This document shows, piece after piece, positions 34,121 to 40,801 of a stretch of DNA of 64,000 bases. A model generated the notes under the pieces. It did not search any database and was not told the origin of the DNA. It saw nothing but the letters and a program-made list of their open reading frames with translations. How positions within the stretch are numbered: position 1 is the stretch's first letter; every line of letters starts with the position of its first letter. The DNA comes from Bacteriovoracaceae bacterium (GTDB lineage Bacteria; Bdellovibrionota; Bacteriovoracia; Bacteriovoracales; Bacteriovoracaceae). The DNA lies in NCBI GenBank assembly GCA_024711325.1, contig JANJTC010000005.1, positions 620,001 through 684,000 of the forward strand, read 5' to 3'. The position numbers and the translations under genes were made by a program.

Positions 34121-35042
34121 TCCTCTCGATAAATTAAACATCAAAAAAGATTCTTCTCTGATGTTGGCCTTGGCCATGCAAAAGCGTGGAATTGAAACCT
34201 ACATTTTTTTTGAAAGTGATTTTGCCATTCATAACCAGGGGACTCAGAAGCTGCGGGTGCATTCGTTTAAGGGCACACTGAAAGAAGACCAGATCTATCT
34301 GGCGAGTTTTGAAACCACCGGCGAGAAGGTGATTGAATTAAACCAATCAGATGTCATTCACATGCGCCTGGATCCGCCGTTTGACAGCCGTTATCTACGG
34401 ATTCTTTGGATGCTGGACAATCTCGTCGCCCAAGGAATCAAAGTCATGAATGATCCTCGTGGGATTATGCAGTTTAATGAAAAACTTTATGCCTACCGCT
34501 CGCAAGGGGCAACTCCCAGCTATGTAGGACAGAATTTAAAACTCGCCCAACAGTTTGTGCAAGGCCTTGATCCAAAACCCAGTGCCTTGATCTTAAAGCC
34601 TATGGATCTCTATAGTGGGTTAGGGGTGGAGAAGCTTACTTTCAATCACTGGGAGAAGCGCTTTGAAGAAAAAGTAGTCGAACTCCAGGGCCCCGTGATC
34701 GTTCAACCCTTTGTTGAGGCCGTCACAAAAGGTGAAATCCGCTCCCTTTATTTTAAAGGTGTAGAGATCGGCACCATCCTTAAAACACCTAAAGACGGTG
34801 AGTTCCTCTCAAATATCGCACAAGGAGCTAGCTTCTGGGCCGAGCCTTTATCAGATCTGGCCAAGAGCCGAACAGAACCGATCGTAAAGGAACTCATGCA
34901 GTATGGAGTTGATTGGGTGGCCTTCGACATTCTGGCCGATGCGATCTCAGAGGTGAATATTACTTGTCCGGGATTATTAGTAGAAGTTAGTTACGCCTAC
35001 CAGAAGAATCTGGCAGACGTAGTTATTGATATGATGATTTAA
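34098..35042 (+). CDS. gshB: Glutathione synthetase
   Basis: 314 residues. ATP-grasp enzyme with the GshB layout: an N-terminal domain with DVIHMRLDPPFDSRYLRILWMLD, then MNDPRGIMQFNEKLYA, ILKPMDLYSGLGVEKL (the glycine-rich ATP lid) and the magnesium-site region around DWVAFDILADAISEVNITCPGL. It joins gamma-glutamylcysteine to glycine. gshA is absent from the window. It starts inside the preceding gene. Confidence 0.9.
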   Translation: MRQLLLIDPLDKLNIKKDSSLMLALAMQKRGIETYIFFESDFAIHNQGTQKLRVHSFKGTLKEDQIYLASFETTGEKVIELNQSDVIHMRLDPPFDSRYLRILWMLDNLVAQGIKVMNDPRGIMQFNEKLYAYRSQGATPSYVGQNLKLAQQFVQGLDPKPSALILKPMDLYSGLGVEKLTFNHWEKRFEEKVVELQGPVIVQPFVEAVTKGEIRSLYFKGVEIGTILKTPKDGEFLSNIAQGASFWAEPLSDLAKSRTEPIVKELMQYGVDWVAFDILADAISEVNITCPGLLVEVSYAYQKNLADVVIDMMI

Positions 35043-35062
35043 AAATCAAATACTTATCTCTG

Positions 35063-35108
35063 TTTGAAACTTAGTTTCATTTTTGCTAGAATGAAACTAA
35101 GTTTCAAA
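35063..35108. repeat. Mirrored operator pair around the toxin-antitoxin promoter
   Basis: TTTGAAACTTAGTTTCAT (35063-35080) is exactly the reverse complement of ATGAAACTAAGTTTCAAA (35091-35108); 10 bp separate them. Each arm is itself a 7-1-7 palindrome (TGAAACT/AGTTTCA). A third partial copy TTGAAACTTA is at 35124-35133. Likely binding sites for a dimeric repressor. Confidence 0.8.
35064..35092 (+). promoter_or_regulatory. Promoter of the toxin-antitoxin module
   Basis: -35 TTGAAA (35064-35069) within the left operator arm, 17-bp spacer, -10 TAGAAT (35087-35092) touching the right arm. A repressor on either arm would block polymerase. Confidence 0.75.
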
Positions 35109-35172
35109 GCCTTTCGTATTCAATTGAAACTTATTTAAGTGTCGTTTAACTATGCACCACAAAGGTGCAGCG

Positions 35173-35496
35173 ATGGTTTTAAAACGAACTCATAAAAAAA
35201 CGACCAATGAATTGTTTCTTGCAATTAAAAAAGCATTGGAGAGGAAAAGTTATATTTTTACCTCTCATGCTTTTGAGCGATTGATAGACCGAAATATAAA
35301 CGAACTGACCGTTATTAGAATTTTAAAGAGTCAGTTTAAGTATCACGAAGTAAGGAAGGATTCTTATGCTCAAAGTTTTCGATCTTGGAATTACTCAATT
35401 GTGGGTATTTCGCCGGACGATGAGGATATTAGAATCATTGTCTCATTTGAAGAAGAAACTATGCTTGTTATTACCGTTATCAATCTTGGTGCTTAG
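35173..35496 (+). CDS. Putative toxin, DUF4258-like
   Basis: 107 residues from the ATG at 35173, which has AAAGGTG 5 nt upstream; the frame also allows an ATG at 35152 without one. Layout resembles DUF4258 proteins: FTSHAFERLIDRNINE (His32) then beta strands with WNYSIVGISPDDEDIRIIVSF. DUF4258 proteins are small RelE/BrnT-like folds often paired with HTH antitoxins as type II toxins, probably RNases (family knowledge, not demonstrated here). The gene precedes the HTH gene by 9 nt, as in MqsRA/HigBA orders. Confidence 0.6.
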   Translation: MVLKRTHKKTTNELFLAIKKALERKSYIFTSHAFERLIDRNINELTVIRILKSQFKYHEVRKDSYAQSFRSWNYSIVGISPDDEDIRIIVSFEEETMLVITVINLGA

Positions 35497-35505
35497 GGAA
35501 AAAAC

Positions 35506-35949
35506 ATGAGTAAGACAGAAAAAATAGTTAAAAACTTCATATATGAAGGTTTAGGCATGCCCATCATTTTGTCTTCAATCAAAATGAAAAAGATCAGGGG
35601 AGAGTGGCTTCCCGAAATTGATGTTGAGAAAGTGGCCGATCTTGTTATTAAGAAACTACCTTCGAAGACCTCTAAATTAAGTGGCAACGAGCTACGTTTT
35701 ATTAGGACTTACCTAAACAAGTCTAAAACCTCCTTTGCAGAATTATTTAAACTTTCCCACACTTCCATTGCCAAATGGGAAGCCGCTGGAAATAGTTGCG
35801 CTCCTATTTCTCCGAGTCAGGAAATTGTGCTGAGGCTATATCTGGAAGACTATTTAGGAGGAGTGGATAAGGAGTTTTATAAAGTTTATAAAGCGCTGGG
35901 AGAGTCGGTGTATTTAGAAGAAGAAGCGCCACTTAAAGTGGCGCTATGA
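35506..35949 (+). CDS. HTH antitoxin-like DNA-binding protein
   Basis: 147 residues. Residues about 60-95 form a helix-turn-helix (LSGNELRFIRTYLNKSKTSF then LSHTSIAKWE), like the MqsA/HigA antitoxins. The N-terminal part (GMPIILSSIKMKKIRGEWLPEID) resembles the leader segment of that HTH family. It would neutralise the upstream protein and, by analogy, repress the promoter through the mirrored operators. The C-terminus is encoded within a terminator hairpin shared with the convergent gene. Confidence 0.65.
   Translation: MSKTEKIVKNFIYEGLGMPIILSSIKMKKIRGEWLPEIDVEKVADLVIKKLPSKTSKLSGNELRFIRTYLNKSKTSFAELFKLSHTSIAKWEAAGNSCAPISPSQEIVLRLYLEDYLGGVDKEFYKVYKALGESVYLEEEAPLKVAL
35925..35945. terminator. 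Hairpin between convergent genes, inside the antitoxin 3' end
   Basis: AGCGCCACT (35925-35933), loop TAA, AGTGGCGCT (35937-35945). It sits in the last codons of the antitoxin gene and just beyond the stop of the minus-strand lipoprotein. T-rich stretches on both sides suggest bidirectional function, though the tracts are short. Confidence 0.6.
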
Positions 35950-35951
35950 AT

Positions 35952-36971
35952 TTAGTTAAAAGTTTTTGTTCCGTCGGCAGCAACTTCGATATCAAGTGAC
36001 CAGCATTCAGCGTCACGTATCGCTTTCCAGGTATTCTGAACGTAAGGGTTTTGAGGATAAATGAAGCCATAATTATCATAGTAGGCTTCATAACCAATGC
36101 CTGGTGACCAGCCTTGATTTCCTTGGACATTTGAGATTTTGAGATAAATCCCATTTGGAAACTCTTCTGCATAAGTCGAAAGGTTAATAGCAGGCGTACA
36201 TTTATTGATGTCGATTGTCTTTGTGCCTAATGCAACAGTCGAAACGGTTCCGTTCCCGCGTTTTCCTACGAGATAAAGATCAAACTTGATTCTTCCGTAA
36301 CCCTTCATGGAAGAGACACCTGTTTTACGTCCTGGGCATACTGTTGTTGTATTGGCCGATTCAGGCTGTAGGTTGGCCTTAAATCTTACCTTCAAGGTTG
36401 AATCACCCCAAAAGAAGTTTCGAGCATTGTCCACACTTTGAAGAAGTTCTGAAGTGGTATCAAAATATGCCTGACCAGAGGCCGGGTCATAACTATTTTT
36501 ACCTGCAAGAGTAATTGAACCTTGTCTCGTTTCATAAGGAGTATAGCTGATATTTGTTGGAGCAGTCGCAGTTGCGCAATTTAAAGAAGGTACAAAAGGA
36601 TAGTGAACTGACCAATTCTTGTCCACGTAGGTTGAACCGTAACGAGGATAGGGATTTGTTCCGCTTCCACTTGCCGGACAACCAGCAGCATAAGGGTAGA
36701 TATTACAGTTCATACCATTTACACAGCCTGTCCCAGTAGGATGGACAGTACAATAGTTAGCACAAGTTTTGTCGTTGATAGTGGGATTAGTACAAGTACC
36801 TGGTGTCGTCGTTCCATTACCATAACCAGGACAACCGGGATTATAATAGTTAGCACCAATACAAAGCGGATCAGTGTTGACTGAACTTTTTATTTTCGTA
36901 CTCTCTTGCGTACAGCCCATGAGAATGAGACTCACCAGAGTAAGAAGCATGGAAATTGTTATTCGTTTCAT
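35952..36971 (-). CDS. Cysteine-rich predicted lipoprotein
   Basis: 339 residues from the ATG at 36971, which follows AAGG and starts a clean lipoprotein signal (MKRITISMLLTLVSLILMGC, Cys20); the ATG at 36983 adds four residues. The region after the signal is rich in Cys, Gly, Asn, Thr and Pro, with repeating GCPGYGNG / CANYC / GCVNG / GCPASG elements, suggesting several disulfides on the cell surface or in the periplasm. The C-terminal half looks beta-rich with aromatic residues (FKANLQPE, EAYYDNYGF), possibly a binding domain. No family recognised. Confidence 0.65.
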   Translation of the reverse strand: MKRITISMLLTLVSLILMGCTQESTKIKSSVNTDPLCIGANYYNPGCPGYGNGTTTPGTCTNPTINDKTCANYCTVHPTGTGCVNGMNCNIYPYAAGCPASGSGTNPYPRYGSTYVDKNWSVHYPFVPSLNCATATAPTNISYTPYETRQGSITLAGKNSYDPASGQAYFDTTSELLQSVDNARNFFWGDSTLKVRFKANLQPESANTTTVCPGRKTGVSSMKGYGRIKFDLYLVGKRGNGTVSTVALGTKTIDINKCTPAINLSTYAEEFPNGIYLKISNVQGNQGWSPGIGYEAYYDNYGFIYPQNPYVQNTWKAIRDAECWSLDIEVAADGTKTFN

Positions 36972-37121
36972 AAGAACCTTCATTCGAGGTGCCCCTCGGA
37001 TTAATCTATCTCCCTGATCCTTTCGGAATTTATCAAGAAAACTTGATAAGTTCCTTGAGTTATGGGTGTAATAGCCTGAAAACACGTCGGAACCTGACAG
37101 CAATTAACAGATTTTGAAGAC

Positions 37122-37151
37122 TTGAAGGAAGTCCTCCCTCTTAGGTAAGAT
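37122..37151 (+). promoter_or_regulatory. Candidate promoter of the sigma-like gene, apparently leaderless
   Basis: -35 TTGAAG (37122-37127), 18-bp spacer, -10 TAAGAT (37146-37151), 6 nt from the ATG at 37158. Confidence 0.45.
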
Positions 37152-37157
37152 AGTCTT

Positions 37158-37640
37158 ATGAAAAGAAAAGATTTTTATCAGTTGGTTCTGCCTTTAACAG
37201 AAAAACTCTACCGTTTTGCTTACACTTTAATCCCGGACGATCTTCAATCTGAGCAGCTTGTTATCGATGGTCTCAATGCCTATCTCTTGAAAGAGAAGAA
37301 AATGATTGCTCGCAAGGAGATTGATCTTAATTCCAAAAAAGAGATGCAAATCCTCCGCCGCATGGTCTTCAAAGGAATTCTTCGTTACATCAGTGACATT
37401 GGTGTTCGTCGCTCTAGTCAGTTGAACGAACAGACGAAATTGAATATGCCCAAAGATTTTAAACCTTATTATTCATTGGAACCAAAAGTTCGGTTAGTGA
37501 TGAGTCTTCGCTATGATTCTCAGTTTACTGTTGAGGAAATTGAAGAAATTGTTCAGATGCCTCGGTTTGAAGTGATTGAAAAAATCCACAACGGGCGCTT
37601 CTTACTCCTGAACGATTTGAATAAGGGAATCTCTTTATGA
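37158..37640 (+). CDS. ECF-sigma-like protein (divergent)
   Basis: 160 residues. The first part (MKRKDFYQLVLPLTEKLYRFAYTLIPD) has the feel of ECF sigma region 2, and residues about 105-150 (SLEPKVRLVMSLRYDSQFTVEEIEEIVQM then EVIEKIHNGRFLLL) look like region 4 HTH. Region 2.4-type DNA-contact residues are not clear, so it may be a diverged or non-canonical sigma-like regulator. It is followed with a 4-bp overlap by a small anti-sigma-like gene, the usual pairing. Confidence 0.5.
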   Translation: MKRKDFYQLVLPLTEKLYRFAYTLIPDDLQSEQLVIDGLNAYLLKEKKMIARKEIDLNSKKEMQILRRMVFKGILRYISDIGVRRSSQLNEQTKLNMPKDFKPYYSLEPKVRLVMSLRYDSQFTVEEIEEIVQMPRFEVIEKIHNGRFLLLNDLNKGISL

Positions 37641-37954
37641 TCGAGAATAATGTTAACTACAGTGCTTTTCAGAAAAAGATTGTTCCTTATCTGGATGGTT
37701 CTCTTTCCAAGGAAGAGACTGCCGAGTTTGAAGCTTTCGTTCTGACTCATCCTGAATTTGAAAGTCAGATTAAAAACAAGCAAAATGAAATCCAGCTAAT
37801 TAAAGAAATGATTCCAGTGGCCCTGCTTTCAAAAGAGTCACAGGAAAGCATTGAAACTGAAATGAAGGCTTCAATTTATAATCTTCTTAAAGAAGAACCA
37901 CAGGGTCTTTTCGATATCATCAGAATTAAATGGGAAGATTGGCTTAACCGTTAA
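37637..37954 (+). CDS. Anti-sigma-like small protein without zinc site or membrane helix
   Basis: 105 residues. The opening (SAFQKKIVPYLDGSLSKEETAEFEAFVLTHPEFESQI) matches the start of anti-sigma ZAS/zf-HC2 domains, in which a HxxxCxxC motif would follow; here neither cysteine nor histidine is placed correctly, and no transmembrane segment follows. It therefore might sequester its sigma partner in the cytosol without redox sensing. It overlaps the sigma-like gene by 4 bp and its end overlaps the convergent TonB-like gene by 11 bp. Confidence 0.5.
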   Translation: MIENNVNYSAFQKKIVPYLDGSLSKEETAEFEAFVLTHPEFESQIKNKQNEIQLIKEMIPVALLSKESQESIETEMKASIYNLLKEEPQGLFDIIRIKWEDWLNR

Positions 37955-38807
37955 TTTCCAAAGTAAAAAACATTGAAAACTCACCGTCTTTTTCCCAGAG
38001 GGCCTTGGGTGGGTTGTGAAGCTGATCGATACCCTTGACCACGTCTTCAAAAAAGTTTTGAATCTTATCGACATTCGTCCAACGGATCATCTTAATCTGC
38101 TTCACGTTTCCTTTATCATCATAAGTCAGACGGGCCGTCATCGTGATGTTGGTATTAGGATCAATTTTGTAGAGCGGGTTCTCCCGGCCGAATTTATTCA
38201 GATTCTTAATAATGGAACCTGCATAATTCAGGGCCGTTCTTCGCTGGAAACTATAGAACATGAGTTCATATTTATTTAATTCATCCGGTTCTACACCCTC
38301 AGGGACTTCCAGACTGACAACCGCATCGTTAATTCCTGCGCCGCCCATGTTTTGCCTGGTCGCCGCGTATCCAACTGCCGCATGGGCCTTGGAAAATTCT
38401 TTAAATTCTTTTCCATTCAAGCTGATCTTGTTCAGGGCCTTGGGACGAGTAGGCATGACTCCTGGTCGGGTACCTGGTCTCTCCGCAGGGACAGGAGCAG
38501 ACTGAGTAGGCTGAGCAATCGAGAGATCCTTAAAGCTTAAAGGAGATTTTTGAGAAGAGGGTTCTTTTTTATCCGATAGACCACTTGTCTTGGTTGGCAA
38601 GAATAGATCAGTTTTTAGCAGACCTTCCTTCACACCTGTCGTTTTGATTCTTCTAATTTTAAGAGTGGTAGGGGGCTCTTGTTTAACCAGTTTTTTTAGT
38701 TCTGGTAGTTGGTTGGAGAAGAATAAAAGAAGGTGCATGGAGAGAACTGTGAAAAGGATCACAGGAAAATTGATCTTTAATCGGATATGGATCGTCTTGG
38801 CCGACAT
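37944..38807 (-). CDS. TonB/TolA-like periplasm-spanning protein
   Basis: 287 residues. An N-terminal membrane helix (about 13-32, FPVILFTVLSMHLLLFFSNQL) is followed by a charged, then Pro/Ser/Thr-rich stretch (up to about 140) and a C-terminal domain (about 185-287, with TMTARLTYDDKGNVKQIKMIRWTNVDKIQNFF) laid out like TonB C-terminal domains. This suggests an inner-membrane protein that reaches across the periplasm. No exbB/exbD neighbours are in the window, and the C-terminal domain is divergent, so energy transduction is unproven. Confidence 0.6.
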   Translation of the reverse strand: MSAKTIHIRLKINFPVILFTVLSMHLLLFFSNQLPELKKLVKQEPPTTLKIRRIKTTGVKEGLLKTDLFLPTKTSGLSDKKEPSSQKSPLSFKDLSIAQPTQSAPVPAERPGTRPGVMPTRPKALNKISLNGKEFKEFSKAHAAVGYAATRQNMGGAGINDAVVSLEVPEGVEPDELNKYELMFYSFQRRTALNYAGSIIKNLNKFGRENPLYKIDPNTNITMTARLTYDDKGNVKQIKMIRWTNVDKIQNFFEDVVKGIDQLHNPPKALWEKDGEFSMFFTLEING

Positions 38808-38926
38808 ATTGCCGGACTCCTTTACTCTGAATAAATCATAGCATTGTAACGTGAAGAATCAATCAATCTCTAGCAAACGGCAAGATAATACAGACTTAGC
38901 TGTTTAGTCGGATAAAATTTCCTAAC

Positions 38927-38956
38927 TTGACTCATATCACTCTTAAAAGAGACAAT
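38927..38956 (+). promoter_or_regulatory. Candidate promoter of the membrane pseudo-kinase gene
   Basis: TTGACT (38927-38932), 18-bp spacer, GACAAT (38951-38956), start near 38963, ahead of the ATG at 39006. Confidence 0.45.
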
Positions 38957-39005
38957 AACACTGGATTTTTTAAGACGTTGTAACAACAAGGATGTTGGTT
39001 GGCCC

Positions 39006-40367
39006 ATGAAAAAATTACTCAGTTTTTCTTCCTCTAAAATTTATCTGGCTTGTGGCCTGGGTCTTTTGATGACCTTAGGGGCCTTCTGGCATCACCAGGT
39101 GAATCAAACGCAGCTAGATAGAATGAATTTATTAAGCGGTGGAGTTAGTACTTGTTTTAACCGTATCTCGCAAACTTTCACGGCCATGATGATCAAAGAT
39201 ATTCAATCGCCGTATCTAAACCGCGGTTTTATGGGACTGTCTGATGAATGTTTAAATGAAACCATCAAAGGCATTAATCCTTTCAGGAAAAATGTTGGTA
39301 AAGGTTATGAAACTCTAAATCAATTGATTTCAGAAGTTCATTGGTTCCATGAGAAGGTTCTTAAAATTCACTCACCAATGCTTTCCGGTACTAATCTCAA
39401 TGCTCCACTAACTCCACTGACTGATCGATATGCAAAGATGGAGAATTTTAAAATCAGTTTGATGGACGAGATTGATGTCAATAATGCCCAACTTCGTGAA
39501 GTTCAGATGAATGATGAAGTGCTTATGGGAGCAGGATTGATTATTTTTGTTCTTTCTCTGAGCTTGTTGTCACTTCAAGAGTTTAATCGTCTTCAGCTTC
39601 AGCGTGAAATGGAAAAAGAAGCTTTGAATTTCCTCAAGTCTGGCAAAAGTAATGTTGGGGCCATCGTTGATCAGTTGGTTGATCGTGCCCTTTTAACTCA
39701 AGGCATGCCGGTGACCGCTCAGATTTTTCGAGATTATCATGGTGACCTTCTTGAAAGAATGGTCACCAAGTCAGGTCTCCTGGAAACTCCCAAGAAAAAA
39801 GAAGTTGAAGCTCCTACTGCAAAACTGGCAGTGGAAGAAACTGAAGAGGTGGTAGCTCTGGTACATAAAACTTCTTTGAAAGAAGTTTTGGTTTCAATCC
39901 AAAATATCCATCCTAAAGATTTAATCCACATGGCGGAAGTCCGTGACGTTCAATTGAATGTTCCTTACGAAAGCTTTGAACAGATGATGTCTGCGGCGAT
40001 TAATCAGCTGGCCTCACGTCGCCAGGATAATAAAAAAGTGATGATTTCTAATCAGGTCCATTCAGATAAATCCATCGTGAATCTTTTTATGGCAGGTAAT
40101 ACCTTTACTGCTTCTGAACTTGAATTCATGGGTAGTAATAACCAGGCCGTGGCAGAAGAGTTGGACATGAACCTGATTATTTTAAAAGAGATGGTTGATG
40201 AGTCAGGATCTCAGTGGCATCTTGAGAATAAGACAGATCGTAATGGCATGATCACGGGAATGAATATTCGTTTTACGGTCGCCCGTGCTCCTAAAGAAGT
40301 ACGTAAGAATCTGGTCTCAGTCATGAAAGGTAAAAAGAAAGATCTTACTCGCGAATTAATGAATTAG
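39006..40367 (+). CDS. Membrane histidine-kinase-like protein, ATPase domain decayed
   Basis: 453 residues. Two membrane helices (about 12-28 and 172-190) frame a periplasmic sensor domain, as in class I sensor kinases. No HisKA His motif is visible. The C-terminal 120 residues follow the order of a HATPase domain (N-box-like FEQMMSAAINQLASR, then NLFMAGNTFTASEL where DxGxG belongs, then ELDMNLIILKEMVDESGSQWHLENK as the G2/end region) but the glycine-rich ATP-binding motifs are absent. So a signalling pseudo-enzyme is most likely. It overlaps dtd tail-to-tail by 4 bp. Confidence 0.55.
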   Translation: MKKLLSFSSSKIYLACGLGLLMTLGAFWHHQVNQTQLDRMNLLSGGVSTCFNRISQTFTAMMIKDIQSPYLNRGFMGLSDECLNETIKGINPFRKNVGKGYETLNQLISEVHWFHEKVLKIHSPMLSGTNLNAPLTPLTDRYAKMENFKISLMDEIDVNNAQLREVQMNDEVLMGAGLIIFVLSLSLLSLQEFNRLQLQREMEKEALNFLKSGKSNVGAIVDQLVDRALLTQGMPVTAQIFRDYHGDLLERMVTKSGLLETPKKKEVEAPTAKLAVEETEEVVALVHKTSLKEVLVSIQNIHPKDLIHMAEVRDVQLNVPYESFEQMMSAAINQLASRRQDNKKVMISNQVHSDKSIVNLFMAGNTFTASELEFMGSNNQAVAEELDMNLIILKEMVDESGSQWHLENKTDRNGMITGMNIRFTVARAPKEVRKNLVSVMKGKKKDLTRELMN

Positions 40368-40801
40368 AACTGTAAGTTGAAGGTCACTGGTCCATCGTTG
40401 ATCAGTGACACTTTCATGAAGGCCCCGAATTTTCCTTCCTTAATATCAAATCCACGATTTCTTAATTCCCGGTTAAAGAGAGCATACTTGAGTCTGGCCT
40501 CTTGAGGCTGCATGGATTTCTCAAAACTGGGTCTGTGTCCACCGGAGCCGTCCCAGCTTAGGGTGAATTGGCTAATTGATAAAATTTGTCCATTTACAGA
40601 CTGAACATCCAGATTCATTTTTCCTTCGCCGTCATCAAAAATACGCAGCTTAGTGATCTTCTCAATGGCCTTCTGGATGGTTTGATCATCATCACCCTGT
40701 TCAAAACAAACGAGTAAAAGTAGTCCATTTCCTATAGCACCAATGATTTCATTTTCAACCGAAACGGAAGCTTCCTGAACTCGCTGGACGACTATCTTCA
40801 T
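40364..40801 (-). CDS. dtd: D-aminoacyl-tRNA deacylase
   Basis: 145 residues, full length. Seen: KIVVQRVQEASVSVE at the start, ISQFTLSWDG followed by RPSF (the SQFTL active-site block), and the C-terminal NDGPVTF that provides the Gly-cisPro motif used to reject L-amino acids. It removes D-amino acids wrongly attached to tRNA. The ATG overlaps the stop of the upstream minus-strand gene by 4 bp. Confidence 0.93.
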   Translation of the reverse strand: MKIVVQRVQEASVSVENEIIGAIGNGLLLLVCFEQGDDDQTIQKAIEKITKLRIFDDGEGKMNLDVQSVNGQILSISQFTLSWDGSGGHRPSFEKSMQPQEARLKYALFNRELRNRGFDIKEGKFGAFMKVSLINDGPVTFNLQF

